Shown piece after piece: positions 55,400-64,000 of a DNA stretch of 64,000 nt; positions within the stretch are counted from its first letter, which is position 1; every line of letters starts with the position of its first letter. The stretch is from the NCBI RefSeq assembly GCF_018417475.1, contig NZ_CP054856.1, positions 2,821,001 to 2,885,000 on the forward strand, read 5' to 3'. The DNA comes from Novosphingobium decolorationis (GTDB lineage Bacteria > Pseudomonadota > Alphaproteobacteria > Sphingomonadales > Sphingomonadaceae). Made by a program: the position numbers and the translations under genes. The notes beneath the pieces were generated by a model. That model made no database searches. It was not told the DNA's origin and was given only the letters and a program-made list of their open reading frames with translations.

Positions 55400-56429
55400 T
55401 TATTCTTCTCCAACGGTTTCATTGTGCGGCAGGCGCCAAAGCGCGTGCCAAAGCCCAGAGCGAGCCATATTCCGATTGTTCGTATGCAGCGCGATCTGCT
55501 TCTCGATTTTTTCTATGTAATCTAATTGGGTTAGCGCACTTTCGACGTCATCTGCCGATGGTACGGGCAATTCAAGAGAGCGCAGCGCACTGATAGGCAA
55601 AGTCCTGACCGCAGAGCCGCCGCTCATGCTTTCCAGCTTCTCCCGGATCCACGGTGCGGTCAGAACAGCATTGAGCACTTCAGGCTGTGAAAACGGATTT
55701 GGGGTCCGCAATCGCACGATCGCCAAGCTTTGCGATACGATCCAGCGGTGGTTCATCGCTGCCTCAACCAAGGCCAATGACGATACGATGCCGACGATGC
55801 CGACATTGCCCTTGATGCTGACCAGGATGTCCCCGGTCTGCACCGTGACCTTGGCAACGGCATCCTTCTGATCAGTCTCAAAGCCCAACTGTCGCTTAGG
55901 CTTGCTCACCACGCCATCGACGATATCTGACGGACTGATTTCAAAAGCTTCGACCGGGGGATCGAATTGCGGATCCTTGATCGGCTTAGGAGCCTTGGGT
56001 CGGAGAATGTCCGCCACGTCTTCCAGCTTGACGCTTTCACCTTCCGAAAGAAGGTCCTCAAGCTGAGCCAAACCTTCGGACAACAGATAACGCTCAGGCA
56101 AGAAGCTGAAGTGTGCTTCTTGAAGGTCTTCCGGAGGTACGATCGCGATGCGCGCGGAATCGTTCGGTACAAGCCCCCGAAAGTTCTCGAGATGGCGGGC
56201 GATAGCAGCATCTTGAAGGCGGCCGGTTGATGCATTTTCCATCGTCCGGCCATCGATCACCCGTAGGCCTTCCTGGCCGGTCTTTCGCTCCAGGCATAGA
56301 ATGCTTGTTGCGATGCCCGTGAAGGGCTGGAACATGCCAAGAGGCAGCGACATCGCCGTGACGTCGTAGTCGTGTATCAAGTGCTGACGTACTTCCAACT
56401 CATGTCGATTTTCGCGGAAAAGCCCACCT
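55400..56429 (-). pseudogene. Methylase-specificity (M-S) fusion gene, 5' end lost
   Basis: The fragment opens inside the C-terminal part of an N-6 methylase (GGLFRENRHELEVRQHLIHD, SLPLGMFQPFTGIATSILCL) and continues without a break into a type I specificity-like domain (VQTGDILVSIKGNVGIVG, and SGGSAVRTLPISALRSLELP). Everything before, including SAM and NPPF motifs, is replaced by the IS21 at 56430. It ends 3 bp before the hsdM start, so both were one operon. Confidence 0.85.
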
Positions 56430-56490
56430 TGTCAACGGCGGAGCAAAAGTCGGCCATGGGGCGGCGTAAAACCAGGCCATCGTGTTACAC

Positions 56491-56539
56491 GCCGGGGGGA
56501 GTGGCGTGAGGGCGTAGCCCGAGGGCCACTCCCCCCGGC
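56491..56539. repeat. Perfect 15-bp hairpin downstream of istB
   Basis: GCCGGGGGGAGTGGC pairs with GCCACTCCCCCCGGC around 19 nt. No T run. It is inside the IS21 and may stop transcription from or into the element. Confidence 0.7.
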
Positions 56540-56552
56540 ATTGGCTTGCTTT

Positions 56553-57319
56553 TCAGGGTCTGATTTTGGCCTTGCGGGCCCGGCTGTGAGCGAGGCGATA
56601 GCTTTCGCCGTTCATCTCGAGGATGCTGACGTGATGGGTCAGGCGATCGAGGAGCGCGCCTGTGAGACGCTCGGATCCGAAGGTTTCGGTCCATTCGTCG
56701 AAGGGCAGGTTGCTGGTGATCAAGGTGGAGCCGCGTTCGTAACGCTGGGAGATCAGCTCGAACAGCAGTTCGGCGCCGGTCTTGGAGAGCGGTACGAAGC
56801 CCAGTTCGTCGATGATGAGCAGTTTGTATCCGACCATCTGCTTCTGGAAGCGCAGGAGACGCCGCTCGTCGCGCGCCTCCATCATTTCGCTGACCAGCGC
56901 CGCCGCAGTGGTGAAGCCCACCGACAGCCCTTTCTGGCATGCTGCCAGTCCGAGCCCCAACGCTACGTGCGTCTTTCCGGTGCCCGATGGCCCCAGAGCG
57001 ATGGCGTTCTCACGCCGCTCGATCCACTCGCAGCGCGCCATCTCGAGCACCTGCATCTTGTTGAGCCTCGGGATGACGGTGAAGTCGAAGCTGTCGAGGC
57101 TTTTGACGGCGGGGAAGCGCGCGGCCTGATGCGCCGCTCGACCATACGACGCTCCCTGTCGATCATCTCCATCTCGACAAGGCGGGCGAGGAAGCGGATA
57201 TGATCGACGCCTTCAGCGGCACATTGCCGGGCGAGCTTGTGGTGCTCTCGCAGGCACGTAGGCAGCTTGAGTGCCTTGAGATTGTGAGCGAGAAGAAGCT
57301 CCGGGGTCTGATCGCTCAT
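56553..57319 (-). pseudogene. istB: IS21 helper ATPase istB, frameshifted
   Basis: The start (MSDQTPELLLAHNLKALKLP, ATG at 57319) and the ATPase part (ALGPSGTGKTHVALGLGL, LLIIDELGFVPLS) are in different frames. One base is missing near 57124-57131, where RRIKAARFP would be expected. It overlaps the istA stop by 4 bp as usual. Confidence 0.9.
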
Positions 57320-58821
57320 GCGGCCTCCTGCTGGTCGGAGAGCAGGCTCAGATAGGCTCTGGCAAAGGTCTTCTCGACCGTTGTGCGTGGCAGGAAGGGA
57401 TAGACGTCCGTGTCCAGCCGGCGGTACGCGTTCGACCCGGCACAGGGCGAGGTGCTTGACGGCATCGAAGCCGATGGCGCCAAGATCAATGGCCTGTTCC
57501 ACCGCCGCCTGGAGATCGGCGAGGGTGAACGTTTCCAACAGGCGCAGCACCTGTACATATTCACGCCTGCCATGCTTGTGCATGCGGCCTTCCATCAACC
57601 GCTGCAGTGTCGTGAACGCTTCGGGCAAATCCCAGCCCTGCAAAGGCGCGGCACGGTCGAATGCGTTGATCTTCTGCTCGATCAGCGGGAGATAGTGGAG
57701 CGGGTCGAAGATAACCTCCTCGCGGGCATAACAACGAGGATGACGGGCGATGACTTCGCTGCGGCAGCCGACCACCACCTCATCGACATAGGCCCTGATC
57801 CAGACCTCCTGATGGCCCGTGCCACCGGAACCGAATAATCGTTGGTCCTGTAGCGCACCAGGGATTGCGAGGAGACCCGCCCGCTCGTCTGATCGCAGGC
57901 CTCGAAGGGTGTAGCGGGCAGAGGCTGCATGGCTGCCAGATCGCGTTGCAAGCGCTCACCGATCGTCTCGCTCTGTCCGCGCACCTTGTCCTGCTGGCGC
58001 TTGCGGCATTGCTCCTCCAGCCATAGGTTGAAGGCCTCCCAGGTCGGGAACTTCGGGATCGGCACCATGAAATTGCGGCGGCAGTAACCAACCAGCCCTT
58101 CCACATTGCCTTTCTCGTTCCCCTTGCCCGGGCGGGCATAGCGGTCGCGGATCACGTAATGCGACAGGAAAGCGCTGAACAGCGTGGCACGCTTACGCGT
58201 GCCGTCTGGCAGGATCTTCGCCACAAGGCAGCGATCGTTGTCATAGACGATCGAGCGCGGCACCGCGCCGAAGAACGCGAAGGCATGAACGTGTCCGTCC
58301 ACCCAGGCCTCCGCCACCGCCGCCGGATAGGCCCGCACATAGCAGGCATCACTGTGCGGCAGATCGAGTGCGAAGAAGTAGGCCTTCTGCTGCACCCCGC
58401 CGATCTCCACCAGCGCTTCCCCGAAATCGGCCTGCGCATCCCCCGCCGGGTGGGCCAGCGGCACGAACATCTCCCGGCTGCGTTGCTCACGCTCGCGGAT
58501 GTAATCCTTGATGATCGTATAGCCGCCGGTGAAACCATGCTCGGCGCGCAAGCGGTCGAATACCCGCTTCGCCGTATGGCGCTGTTTGCGCGGGACGCAG
58601 CGGTCCCCTTCAAGCCATCCATCAATGATCGCCACAAACCCGTCCAGCTTCGGACGCTGCGGGACAGATTGACGCCGGTAACCCGGTGGCGATGAAAACG
58701 ACAGCATCTTGCGCACCGTGTCGCGCGACACATTGAAACGCTTCGCCGCCGCCCGCTGGCTCATGCCATCCGCGCAAGCCAAACGGACCTGAAGATAAAG
58801 TTCCACGCTGTAGATCCCCAC
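57316..58821 (-). pseudogene. istA: IS21 transposase istA, two frameshifts
   Basis: Total length suits a 501-residue IstA. HTH (SQRAAAKRFNVSRDTVRKML) and the DDE core (QADFGEALVEIGG, SIVYDNDRCLV, GNEKGNVEGLVGYCRRNF) are in the first frame. One base is lost near 57811-57825 (expected TGHQEVW) and one gained near 57421-57432, after which the end TDVYPFLPRTTVEKTFARAY is restored. Confidence 0.9.
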
Positions 58822-58923
58822 ACCTCCCTGACTTGGCAGAAAGGCTTCAAGGTGGACGACTTTTACGCCGCCCGCAGCAGGACTATCCCGCCGCTAGCGT
58901 GGTCGAATATTGCTCCGCCGTTC

Positions 58924-59082
58924 TCAGGCAAACGTGGCGTAGGCCGCCATGGTCAGGGCCAGTGAACTCATGAGCACTTTGATTGCGACGATAGCGGCAT
59001 GGTAGCCAGCCTGGCTATGTTCGTGAACCATATAGCCATGCAGGACCTTGCGGTAATAATCTTGGTCGTCATGCGCCATCAT
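58924..59082 (-). CDS. Small membrane protein ended by the IS21 terminus
   Basis: 52 residues from a double ATG at 59082, with GGAG 4 bp upstream. MMAHDDQDYYRKVLHGYMVH is charged, then AIVAIKVLMSSLALTMAAYA is a membrane segment. Its TGA stop is the first three bases of the IS21 end, so the original protein may have been longer. It follows the XRE gene by 12 bp. Confidence 0.5.
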   Translation of the reverse strand: MMAHDDQDYYRKVLHGYMVHEHSQAGYHAAIVAIKVLMSSLALTMAAYATFA

Positions 59083-59094
59083 TGATCTCCAAAA

Positions 59095-59517
59095 TCAGGT
59101 TTCTGCTAGATTTTGGACGACCTTGAGGTCGCCCTCAGACAACGGTTTTCTCTTTTCGAAGAGGTGGAAGCAAGAGAATTGGGTTGCTGCGATCATTTTC
59201 TCGAGATCGCGGGTGATTCCGAGCTGCTCGTAGGAATCTCGCAGGGTCAGTGCGACTGTAGTCGCATTTGCGACCAGTTGCCGTTCAATCTTTGTCCCGC
59301 CTTTTTCATCGTCCCCACGCAGCATCCAGTAAGGGTCAACCTCAAATTCTCTTAGAAGTGAGTCGAGTACTGACGATGGAATTTCGCGGCCGCCCTTTGA
59401 ATAGTGTTGGTAGGCTCCTCGACTGATCCCAAGGCGAGTCGCGAAGGCTTCTTGGGACAGCCCCTCTTCCTTGCGCACTGCCTCGAGTCGTCCTGCCATC
59501 TCGTCCAAAACTGCCAA
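59095..59517 (-). CDS. XRE-family repressor of the element
   Basis: 140 residues from a TTG, or 134 from the ATG at 59499; the start is uncertain. The HTH is LSQEAFATRLGISRGAYQHY. The C-terminal region has no peptidase motif, so it is not a LexA/CI-type self-cleaving protein. Divergent from the excisionase and integrase genes, it probably controls them. Confidence 0.88.
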   Translation of the reverse strand: MAVLDEMAGRLEAVRKEEGLSQEAFATRLGISRGAYQHYSKGGREIPSSVLDSLLREFEVDPYWMLRGDDEKGGTKIERQLVANATTVALTLRDSYEQLGITRDLEKMIAATQFSCFHLFEKRKPLSEGDLKVVQNLAET

Positions 59518-59555
59518 CTTAGCCTCTGTTCTCGAACCAAGCTAAAATGCGATTG

Positions 59556-59576
59556 ATTGATTGAATTGTGATCAAT
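59556..59576 (+). promoter_or_regulatory. Candidate repressor operator between XRE and excisionase genes
   Basis: ATTGAT and ATCAAT are separated by 9 bp (TGAATTGTG) in an AT-rich divergent promoter region, a typical dyad for an XRE dimer. An extra ATTGAT overlaps on the left. Function inferred from position. Confidence 0.5.
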
Positions 59577-59638
59577 AAGATCCGACTTAGGCATTATTGG
59601 CAAGGTTTGACCAAGAATCAATCGAAACGGAGCGTTGT

Positions 59639-59977
59639 ATGTCGTTTGAGCTCGAAACGCCGAAACAACTAGCGGAACGCGTAGGCGTCTCTGTCGCCTT
59701 CATTCGCCACCTCATCCACGAGGAGCGCATTGACCACGTCTATGTGACGGCGGCCGCGCGCAATCCAAAAATTCCGTCAGGCGCTTGGGAGCGCTATCTT
59801 GAGAGGAGCATGGTGAAGGCATGTCTAGACCGAGGGGAGAGCCACGGCTCGAGATCGATCGCAAGAACGCCAAGGGGTTCTACTACATCTACTACACCGA
59901 AGGAGGACGTAGCCGCGAGAAATCAACTTTCACTCGCTCTCGCAAAGAAGCTGAGCTCGTCCGGGCAGAGTGGCTGA
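59639..59977 (+). CDS. Excisionase-like small HTH protein
   Basis: 112 residues from the ATG at 59639, preceded by CGGAGCG. TPKQLAERVGVSVAFIRHLI and RNPKIPSGAWERYLE form a MerR/Xis-type winged helix (helix-turn-helix plus K-I-P binding wing). The last 50 residues overlap the integrase gene in another frame and look unconstrained. Directionality factor by position. Confidence 0.7.
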   Translation: MSFELETPKQLAERVGVSVAFIRHLIHEERIDHVYVTAAARNPKIPSGAWERYLERSMVKACLDRGESHGSRSIARTPRGSTTSTTPKEDVAARNQLSLALAKKLSSSGQSG

Positions 59978-60861
59978 TCGGTCGTGAGCGCCCACGCTTC
60001 CGCCCTGACCCAAGCGAGGTTTTGGTCACGGATGTCTTAAATTACTATATGGTGAAAAGGCTGCCGAAAGTGGCAGATCCGGAGCGGATTAAGCACGCGA
60101 CTAGACCGCTCCTCGAATTCTGGAAGAACCGAACTCTGGGTGAAATCACGGAAGATACCTGCCAGGAATATACGGAGTGGCGCGAGCGAGCAGTCGAAAC
60201 GATGCGCCGTGAGCTAGGCGTCCTTGCCGCAGCCTGTCAGAAGTACTCTCGCGACGGTATGGTCAGCATGGCCACTTCCGTGTTTAAACCAGCCAAACAA
60301 GAAGGGCGCATCCGGTGGCTCCGAGCTGAAGAGGCGATCAAGCTTCTTCGTGCTGCGAGGAAAGTGGAGCGGGCCTCTAAGCATCTGCCTTTGTTCATTG
60401 CGATTGGGCTTCTCGCTGGGCAGCGCAAAAGGGCCATATTATCCCTTAAATGGGAAGACATCGACCTTGAGAACGGCAAGATTGATTGGAATCCGGTCGG
60501 CCGAAAGAGGACTAAAAAACGCCGGCCACGCACCCCGATTCCCCGTCGGTTGCTGAAATACCTCAAGAGGCGTCGCCGGGAGTTCCCCGAAGACCTGCAC
60601 GTCTTGACCTATCAGGGCAAACCCCTCGACGATATCAAAACCAGCTTTGCCAAGGCAGTTATGTTGGCCGGTTTGCAAGCCGAAGGCGATAACAAAGTCA
60701 TTCCACATACCATGCGCCACACTTGCGCGACTTGGCTAATGCAGCGAGGTGTCGATCGAGGACAGATCTGTGGTTTCCTAGGCATGACAGCGAAAACTCT
60801 TGAGGAGAATTACGGTCACCACCACCCAGATTTTCAAAGTGGGGCCCGGGACGCATTTTGA
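59821..60861 (+). CDS. int: Tyrosine recombinase (integrase)
   Basis: 346 residues. An N-terminal arm-binding domain (EIDRKNAKGFYYIYYTEGG) is followed by a SAM-like core-binding part and the catalytic domain. Catalytic residues are seen: LAGQRKRAILSLKWEDID (Arg), HTMRHTCATWLM (H-x-x-R), and ENYGHHH (Tyr). It ends 101 bp from attR and integrates the element in tRNA-Arg(CCG). Confidence 0.94.
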   Translation: MSRPRGEPRLEIDRKNAKGFYYIYYTEGGRSREKSTFTRSRKEAELVRAEWLIGRERPRFRPDPSEVLVTDVLNYYMVKRLPKVADPERIKHATRPLLEFWKNRTLGEITEDTCQEYTEWRERAVETMRRELGVLAAACQKYSRDGMVSMATSVFKPAKQEGRIRWLRAEEAIKLLRAARKVERASKHLPLFIAIGLLAGQRKRAILSLKWEDIDLENGKIDWNPVGRKRTKKRRPRTPIPRRLLKYLKRRRREFPEDLHVLTYQGKPLDDIKTSFAKAVMLAGLQAEGDNKVIPHTMRHTCATWLMQRGVDRGQICGFLGMTAKTLEENYGHHHPDFQSGARDAF

Positions 60862-60879
60862 CCCGGATAACTCCCGGAT
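60862..60879 (+). promoter_or_regulatory. Candidate right arm-type integrase sites
   Basis: Two CCCGGAT repeats 11 bp apart, immediately after the integrase stop and 84 bp before attR, matching the pair at 40870-40887 in sequence, spacing and orientation. Confidence 0.5.
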
Positions 60880-60962
60880 ACAGGATAGAACAAAACTAGA
60901 CTTTGTCACGCAAGCCGACACGAAAGGAGATTGATTTAAATGGATATTTTTGAATCAGTAGT

Positions 60963-61015
60963 CCTCCGAAGGCAGAGGCCACAGGTTCGAATCCTGTCGG
61001 GTGCGCCAGCCTTCT
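60963..61015 (+). repeat. attR, 53-bp direct repeat
   Basis: Exact copy of 40774-40826, with only the 3' part of the tRNA gene. It marks the right end of the integrated element. Confidence 0.95.
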
Positions 61016-61343
61016 ATCAGCGGTAATGTCTTGGTTCTCGTGTGAGGGAACGGCATTGCTGGGCGGGCTTGGCCCCTTTCGCTTGGTCGACACGGGTTCT
61101 CAGACAGCGCTCTTGATCATGGCGGCTCGGTGTCGGCGTCGCGGCTTGGTGCGTGCGCTGGGCCGGTTGTTCCCTTGCGTGTTGGACCGATCCGTCAGGC
61201 TACGTGGGATGCATCCGTCTTGGAGCTACTTCGGTTTTACCTCACCCCCATGCCTTCATAGCATGGCCCCAGACTGCTCAAGGCCATGGCAGCGGGATCG
61301 TCGCGACACGTGACTCGGGTTCCTGCGAGGGGGATGAAGAACC
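61016..61343 (+). other. Gap between attR and the sulfotransferase gene
   Basis: 328 bp of core-like DNA that would follow the tRNA in the element-free chromosome. No convincing gene, terminator or repeat seen. Confidence 0.4.
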
Positions 61344-61528
61344 ATGCTGTATGTTGAAGAGGCCGACCTGGCCTTCATCCATGTGCCCAAGAATGCAGGC
61401 CAGAGCATTCGTCGTGCAATCGGCGGCTGTGGCCGGCTTTCCTATGCCGCGATGGCCAGGGATCTGGGGGTCGACGAGCCAACGGCCGAGGGTCTGATGG
61501 AAGAGCCGGTGACCGGGCTCTCGGGGAT

Positions 61529-62885
61529 GGTCGTGTCCCACGGGGTGGTGTAGGAAGGTTTCCCTGAGAGGGTGGCCACCGTCGATCTTCTGGTAGGGTT
61601 CGGATGCGAACTCGAACCTGGAGAAGAAGACGATGACCGACGACAGAATGGCCCTTGTTGAGCTGATTGAGCAAGGGGCTGATAGTGATTTGGTGCGTGA
61701 GATGCTGGCTTTCGCCGCCGAGCGCATGATGGATTTGGAGATCGAGGCGAAGACCGGTGCTCGCGCCGGCACGCGCAGCCCGGAGCGGCTCAACCACCGC
61801 AATGGCTACCGCGAGCGTGGGTGGGATACGCGCGCCGGGCGGATCGAACTGGCGATTCCGAAGCTGCGTAAAGGCAGCTACTTTCCCAGCTTCCTGGAAC
61901 CGCGCCGCACCGCAGAGAAGGCTCTGGCGGCGGTGATCCAGGAGGCTTACGTCCACGGTGTCTCGACGCGCTCGGTCGATGATCTGGTAAAGGCTATGGG
62001 GGCCAGCGGTGTGTCGAAGAGCCAGGTCAGCCGCCTGGTCGCCGAGATCGACGAGCGGGTGAACGCCTTCCTCACGCGGCCGATCGAGGGCGAGTGGCCC
62101 TACCTGTGGATCGACGCCACCTACCTCAAGGTGCGTGAGGGCGGACGGATCGTCTCGATGGCGGCGATAATCGCCGTTGGTGTCAACACCGATGGCCGCC
62201 GCGAAGTGCTGGGCGTCGCCACCGGCCCTTCGGAGGCGGAGCCCTTCTGGAAAGCCTTCCTGCGCTCTCTGGCCGACCGAGGCCTGCGCGGAGTGAAGCT
62301 TGTCATCGCCGATGATCACAGGGCTGCGCGCCGCCGCGAGCAAGGTGTTCAGCGCCAGCCAACAGCGATGCCGGGTGCACTGGATGCGCAATGCGCTGGC
62401 CCATGCTGCGCCCAAGCAGCGGCCCGCCGTCATCGCCATGATCAAGACCATCTTCGCGCAGGAAACGGCCGAGGCGGCTCTCCAGCAGTGGGAACAGGTT
62501 GCCGATGCCCTGCGCGAGAAGTTCCCGAAGCTCGCCGACATGATGGACGCTTCGCGCGAGGACGTGCTCGCCTACATGACGTTCCCGAAGGACCACTGGG
62601 CGCAGATCGCCTCCACCAACCCGCTGGAAAGGGTGAATAAAGAGATCAAACGCCGCTCCGACGTCATCGGCATCTTCCCGAACGATGCCTCCGTCGTACG
62701 TCTCGTCGGCGCGCTGATGCTGGAGCAGAACGATGAGTGGGCGGTATCCCGACGCTACATGACGCTGGAAACCCTCGGCTCGGTGAGCCATAATCCAATC
62801 GTCAGCCTGCCAGCCCTGGCTGCCTGACCCGAACCCGGTCCTGCCGAGGATCGACGGTTCCTACACCACCCCACGGGACACGACC
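61529..62885 (+). mobile_element. IS256-family element, 1357 bp
   Basis: Near-perfect inverted ends beginning GGTCGTGTCCC, extending 27 bp or more (GGGGTGGTGTAGGAA conserved). Flanked by the 9-bp target duplication CTCGGGGAT at 61520-61528 and 62886-62894. Confidence 0.95.
61633..62827 (+). pseudogene. IS256-family transposase, one-base frameshift
   Basis: Mutator-type transposase. The N-terminal part to VKLVIADDH (62320) contains WIDATYLKVREGG with the first catalytic aspartate. A base is missing just after, where DDHAGLRAA is expected, and the rest (RVHWMRNALAHA, TNPLERVNKEIKRR with the catalytic Glu) is in the next frame. Probably inactive. Confidence 0.9.
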
Positions 62886-63600
62886 CTCGGGGATCGACAC
62901 GGCGGTCCAGCCCGAACATGTGCCGCTGCCATTCTTGAAACTGGCTTTTCCTCATAGCTTTGAACGTCTGCAAGCGGCGAAGAGCTTCATCATGGTGCGT
63001 CCTCCTCGGGACCGCTTCCTCTCGGCCTTGCTGCAACGGATCCGCGAATATGGCGGGGCGGCGGCGTTGCGGGTGGACGATCCTCTCGTGGCGCAGGAAG
63101 CGCGCCGGATCTGCGACTGGCTTGAGGGACGCGGGCCCTTTTGCGACATGCCCTACATCCATTTCTCCCGGCAGATCGATTACGCTGAAATTGCAGGCGA
63201 AAGGATCGTTTCGGCGCTGTTCCCGCTTGAGCGGACGGATGCGCTCGTCGCCTGGGTCAAACGCGAGACCGGGTTGGAGCTTGATGTGGCCCATGACCAT
63301 GCCCGGCGTGAACCCAAGGCCTGGGCAAGTTCGTTGCAGCCCGCCGTGCGCTTCATCGGCCGCAACCTCCTGCCCCAGACGCTCAAGAAGGCGATCTATC
63401 CCTTGTGGATGAACAGCGCGGCTTTTGCCAATGCGGCCAGCCGTTACGACGCAGTTCGTCTCGATCCGGATGTGGAGCGCTTCATTGCGGACTATTATGC
63501 TCCGGACGCCGCTCTCTACGCCGAGGCGCAGCGTTTTGCCCAGGATATCCTGCAGCCGGTCCGCATGGCCGGGTGAGGGCCATAGATAGAAGGGCCTTTC

Positions 63601-63713
63601 CAAGGGGCCATCGCCCCTTGACCCCGGAATGGGCGACCTCGCCTCTCTTGGCCAAGGAGGCATGCGGGACGTGAGGTTTCCAGTTCGGGGAGCCCGAGGG
63701 CGAGGGCCCTCGG
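63601..63713 (+). repeat. Structured 3'-UTR repeat, copy R8
   Basis: 24 bp after the sulfotransferase stop, in sense. First hairpin perfect with CATC loop; second hairpin stem perfect but loop GAGG instead of GATG. Confidence 0.92.
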
Positions 63714-63765
63714 ATCTATTTCTTTCCCTGTTGTCCGTTATTCGCGTTTGTCCCGGTTCAACGGT

Positions 63766-64000
63766 TCAGGGACGTCCGGTCTTCGTATCGTCGAACTTGG
63801 AGCTGCCGAAGGTGGCCCAATCGGTGCCTTCCCCCGGCGGGGCGGGAAGTTCGGTCTCCACGTCCTCGGGCGCGCTGCAGCGGCGGAAGCGGCGGTGGAT
63901 GTAGGCCTTTGCGATCATGTTCGCCGAGATCGGGGCGCTCAGGAACAGGAACAGGGTGATGAGCAGTTCGTGGCTCGACCATTCCTGGCTGTGCAGCGGA
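63766..64000 (-). CDS. mnhG: Na+/H+ antiporter subunit G (MnhG/MrpG), C-terminal part
   Basis: 78 codons before the window edge; the start lies outside. A membrane segment with HELLITLFLFLSAPISANMI is the conserved end of the PhaG/MnhG family, followed by a hydrophilic tail (DWATFGSSKFDDTKTG). Subunit G belongs to the multi-subunit Mrp antiporter complex, so other mnh genes should lie beyond the edge. Confidence 0.88.
   Translation of the reverse strand, partial: PLHSQEWSSHELLITLFLFLSAPISANMIAKAYIHRRFRRCSAPEDVETELPAPPGEGTDWATFGSSKFDDTKTGRP

Larger units (their letters stand above)
56430..58926 (-). mobile_element. IS21-family element, 2.5 kb, decayed
   Basis: Ends TGTCAACGGCGGAGCAA (left) and TGAGAACGGCGGAGCAA (right, complement) define an imperfect inverted repeat of about 29 bp. 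istA and istB are both frameshifted. Flanking bases CCACCT and GGCAAA show no target duplication. Confidence 0.9.
61344..63576 (+). pseudogene. Sulfotransferase gene split by IS256
   Basis: The first 62 codons (61344-61528) carry the PAPS-binding loop FIHVPKNAGQSI. The rest (62895-63576) carries the 3'-phosphate-binding motif FIMVRPPRDRFLSALL and the remaining domain. Removing the IS and one target copy joins them perfectly in frame as a 288-residue protein of the sulfotransferase family 2. Such enzymes transfer sulfate to sugars or lipids. The locus is inactive as it stands. Confidence 0.9.

Overview
The window is high-GC chromosomal DNA from an alphaproteobacterium, most likely a sphingomonad of the Novosphingobium type. 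This rests on the protein families seen together (DUF2093, DUF4170, DUF1289, MmcB, a short SufD, an Rrf2-led suf operon) and on the protein style; there is no 16S gene to confirm it.

Core region 1 (1-40742) is dense housekeeping DNA. It runs from a glutamate-receptor-like K+ channel (cut by the window edge) through an acyl-CoA ligase, ggt and pyrD. A group II intron follows, inserted just after a rho-independent terminator. Next comes a ten-gene suf operon for Fe-S cluster assembly (Rrf2 regulator, sufB, a DUF559 gene, a secreted protein, sufC, sufD, sufS, sufT, a GNAT gene, sufA), tightly overlapped. Then come an adenosine kinase, an exonuclease, purD and xseA (divergent), an M23 peptidase, rpmB, tadA, an RNase T2, nadC, a LytTR response regulator with its LytS-like kinase, a DsbA-like oxidoreductase, an M48 peptidase, a PAS protein, an MFS exporter, a sterol desaturase, a RhlE helicase and mmcB.

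A 20.2-kb integrated element (40774-61015) sits in tRNA-Arg(CCG), bounded by a 53-bp direct repeat that copies the 3' part of the tRNA. It carries a plasmid-type RepC initiator, an RHH/membrane mobilization accessory, a MobF relaxase-helicase, ParA with a small partner, an AbiE toxin-antitoxin pair, and at the right end an XRE repressor, an excisionase-like gene and a tyrosine integrase. The middle is a graveyard: two near-identical IS6 copies around a truncated aldehyde dehydrogenase, a cut IS21 element, two truncated type I methylase/specificity genes and a second, frameshifted IS21. It looks like a mobilizable plasmid that learned to integrate.

Core region 2 (61016-64000) holds a sulfotransferase split by an IS256-family element with a clean 9-bp target duplication, and the end of an mnhG antiporter gene.

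The most striking unexplained structure is a 113-114-bp repeat present eight times in the core DNA and never in the island. Each good copy starts with one perfect hairpin (loop CATC) and ends with another (loop GATG), so the loops are complementary, with a CTCAC/GTGAG stem between. Seven of eight lie just downstream of a stop codon, always in the sense orientation.
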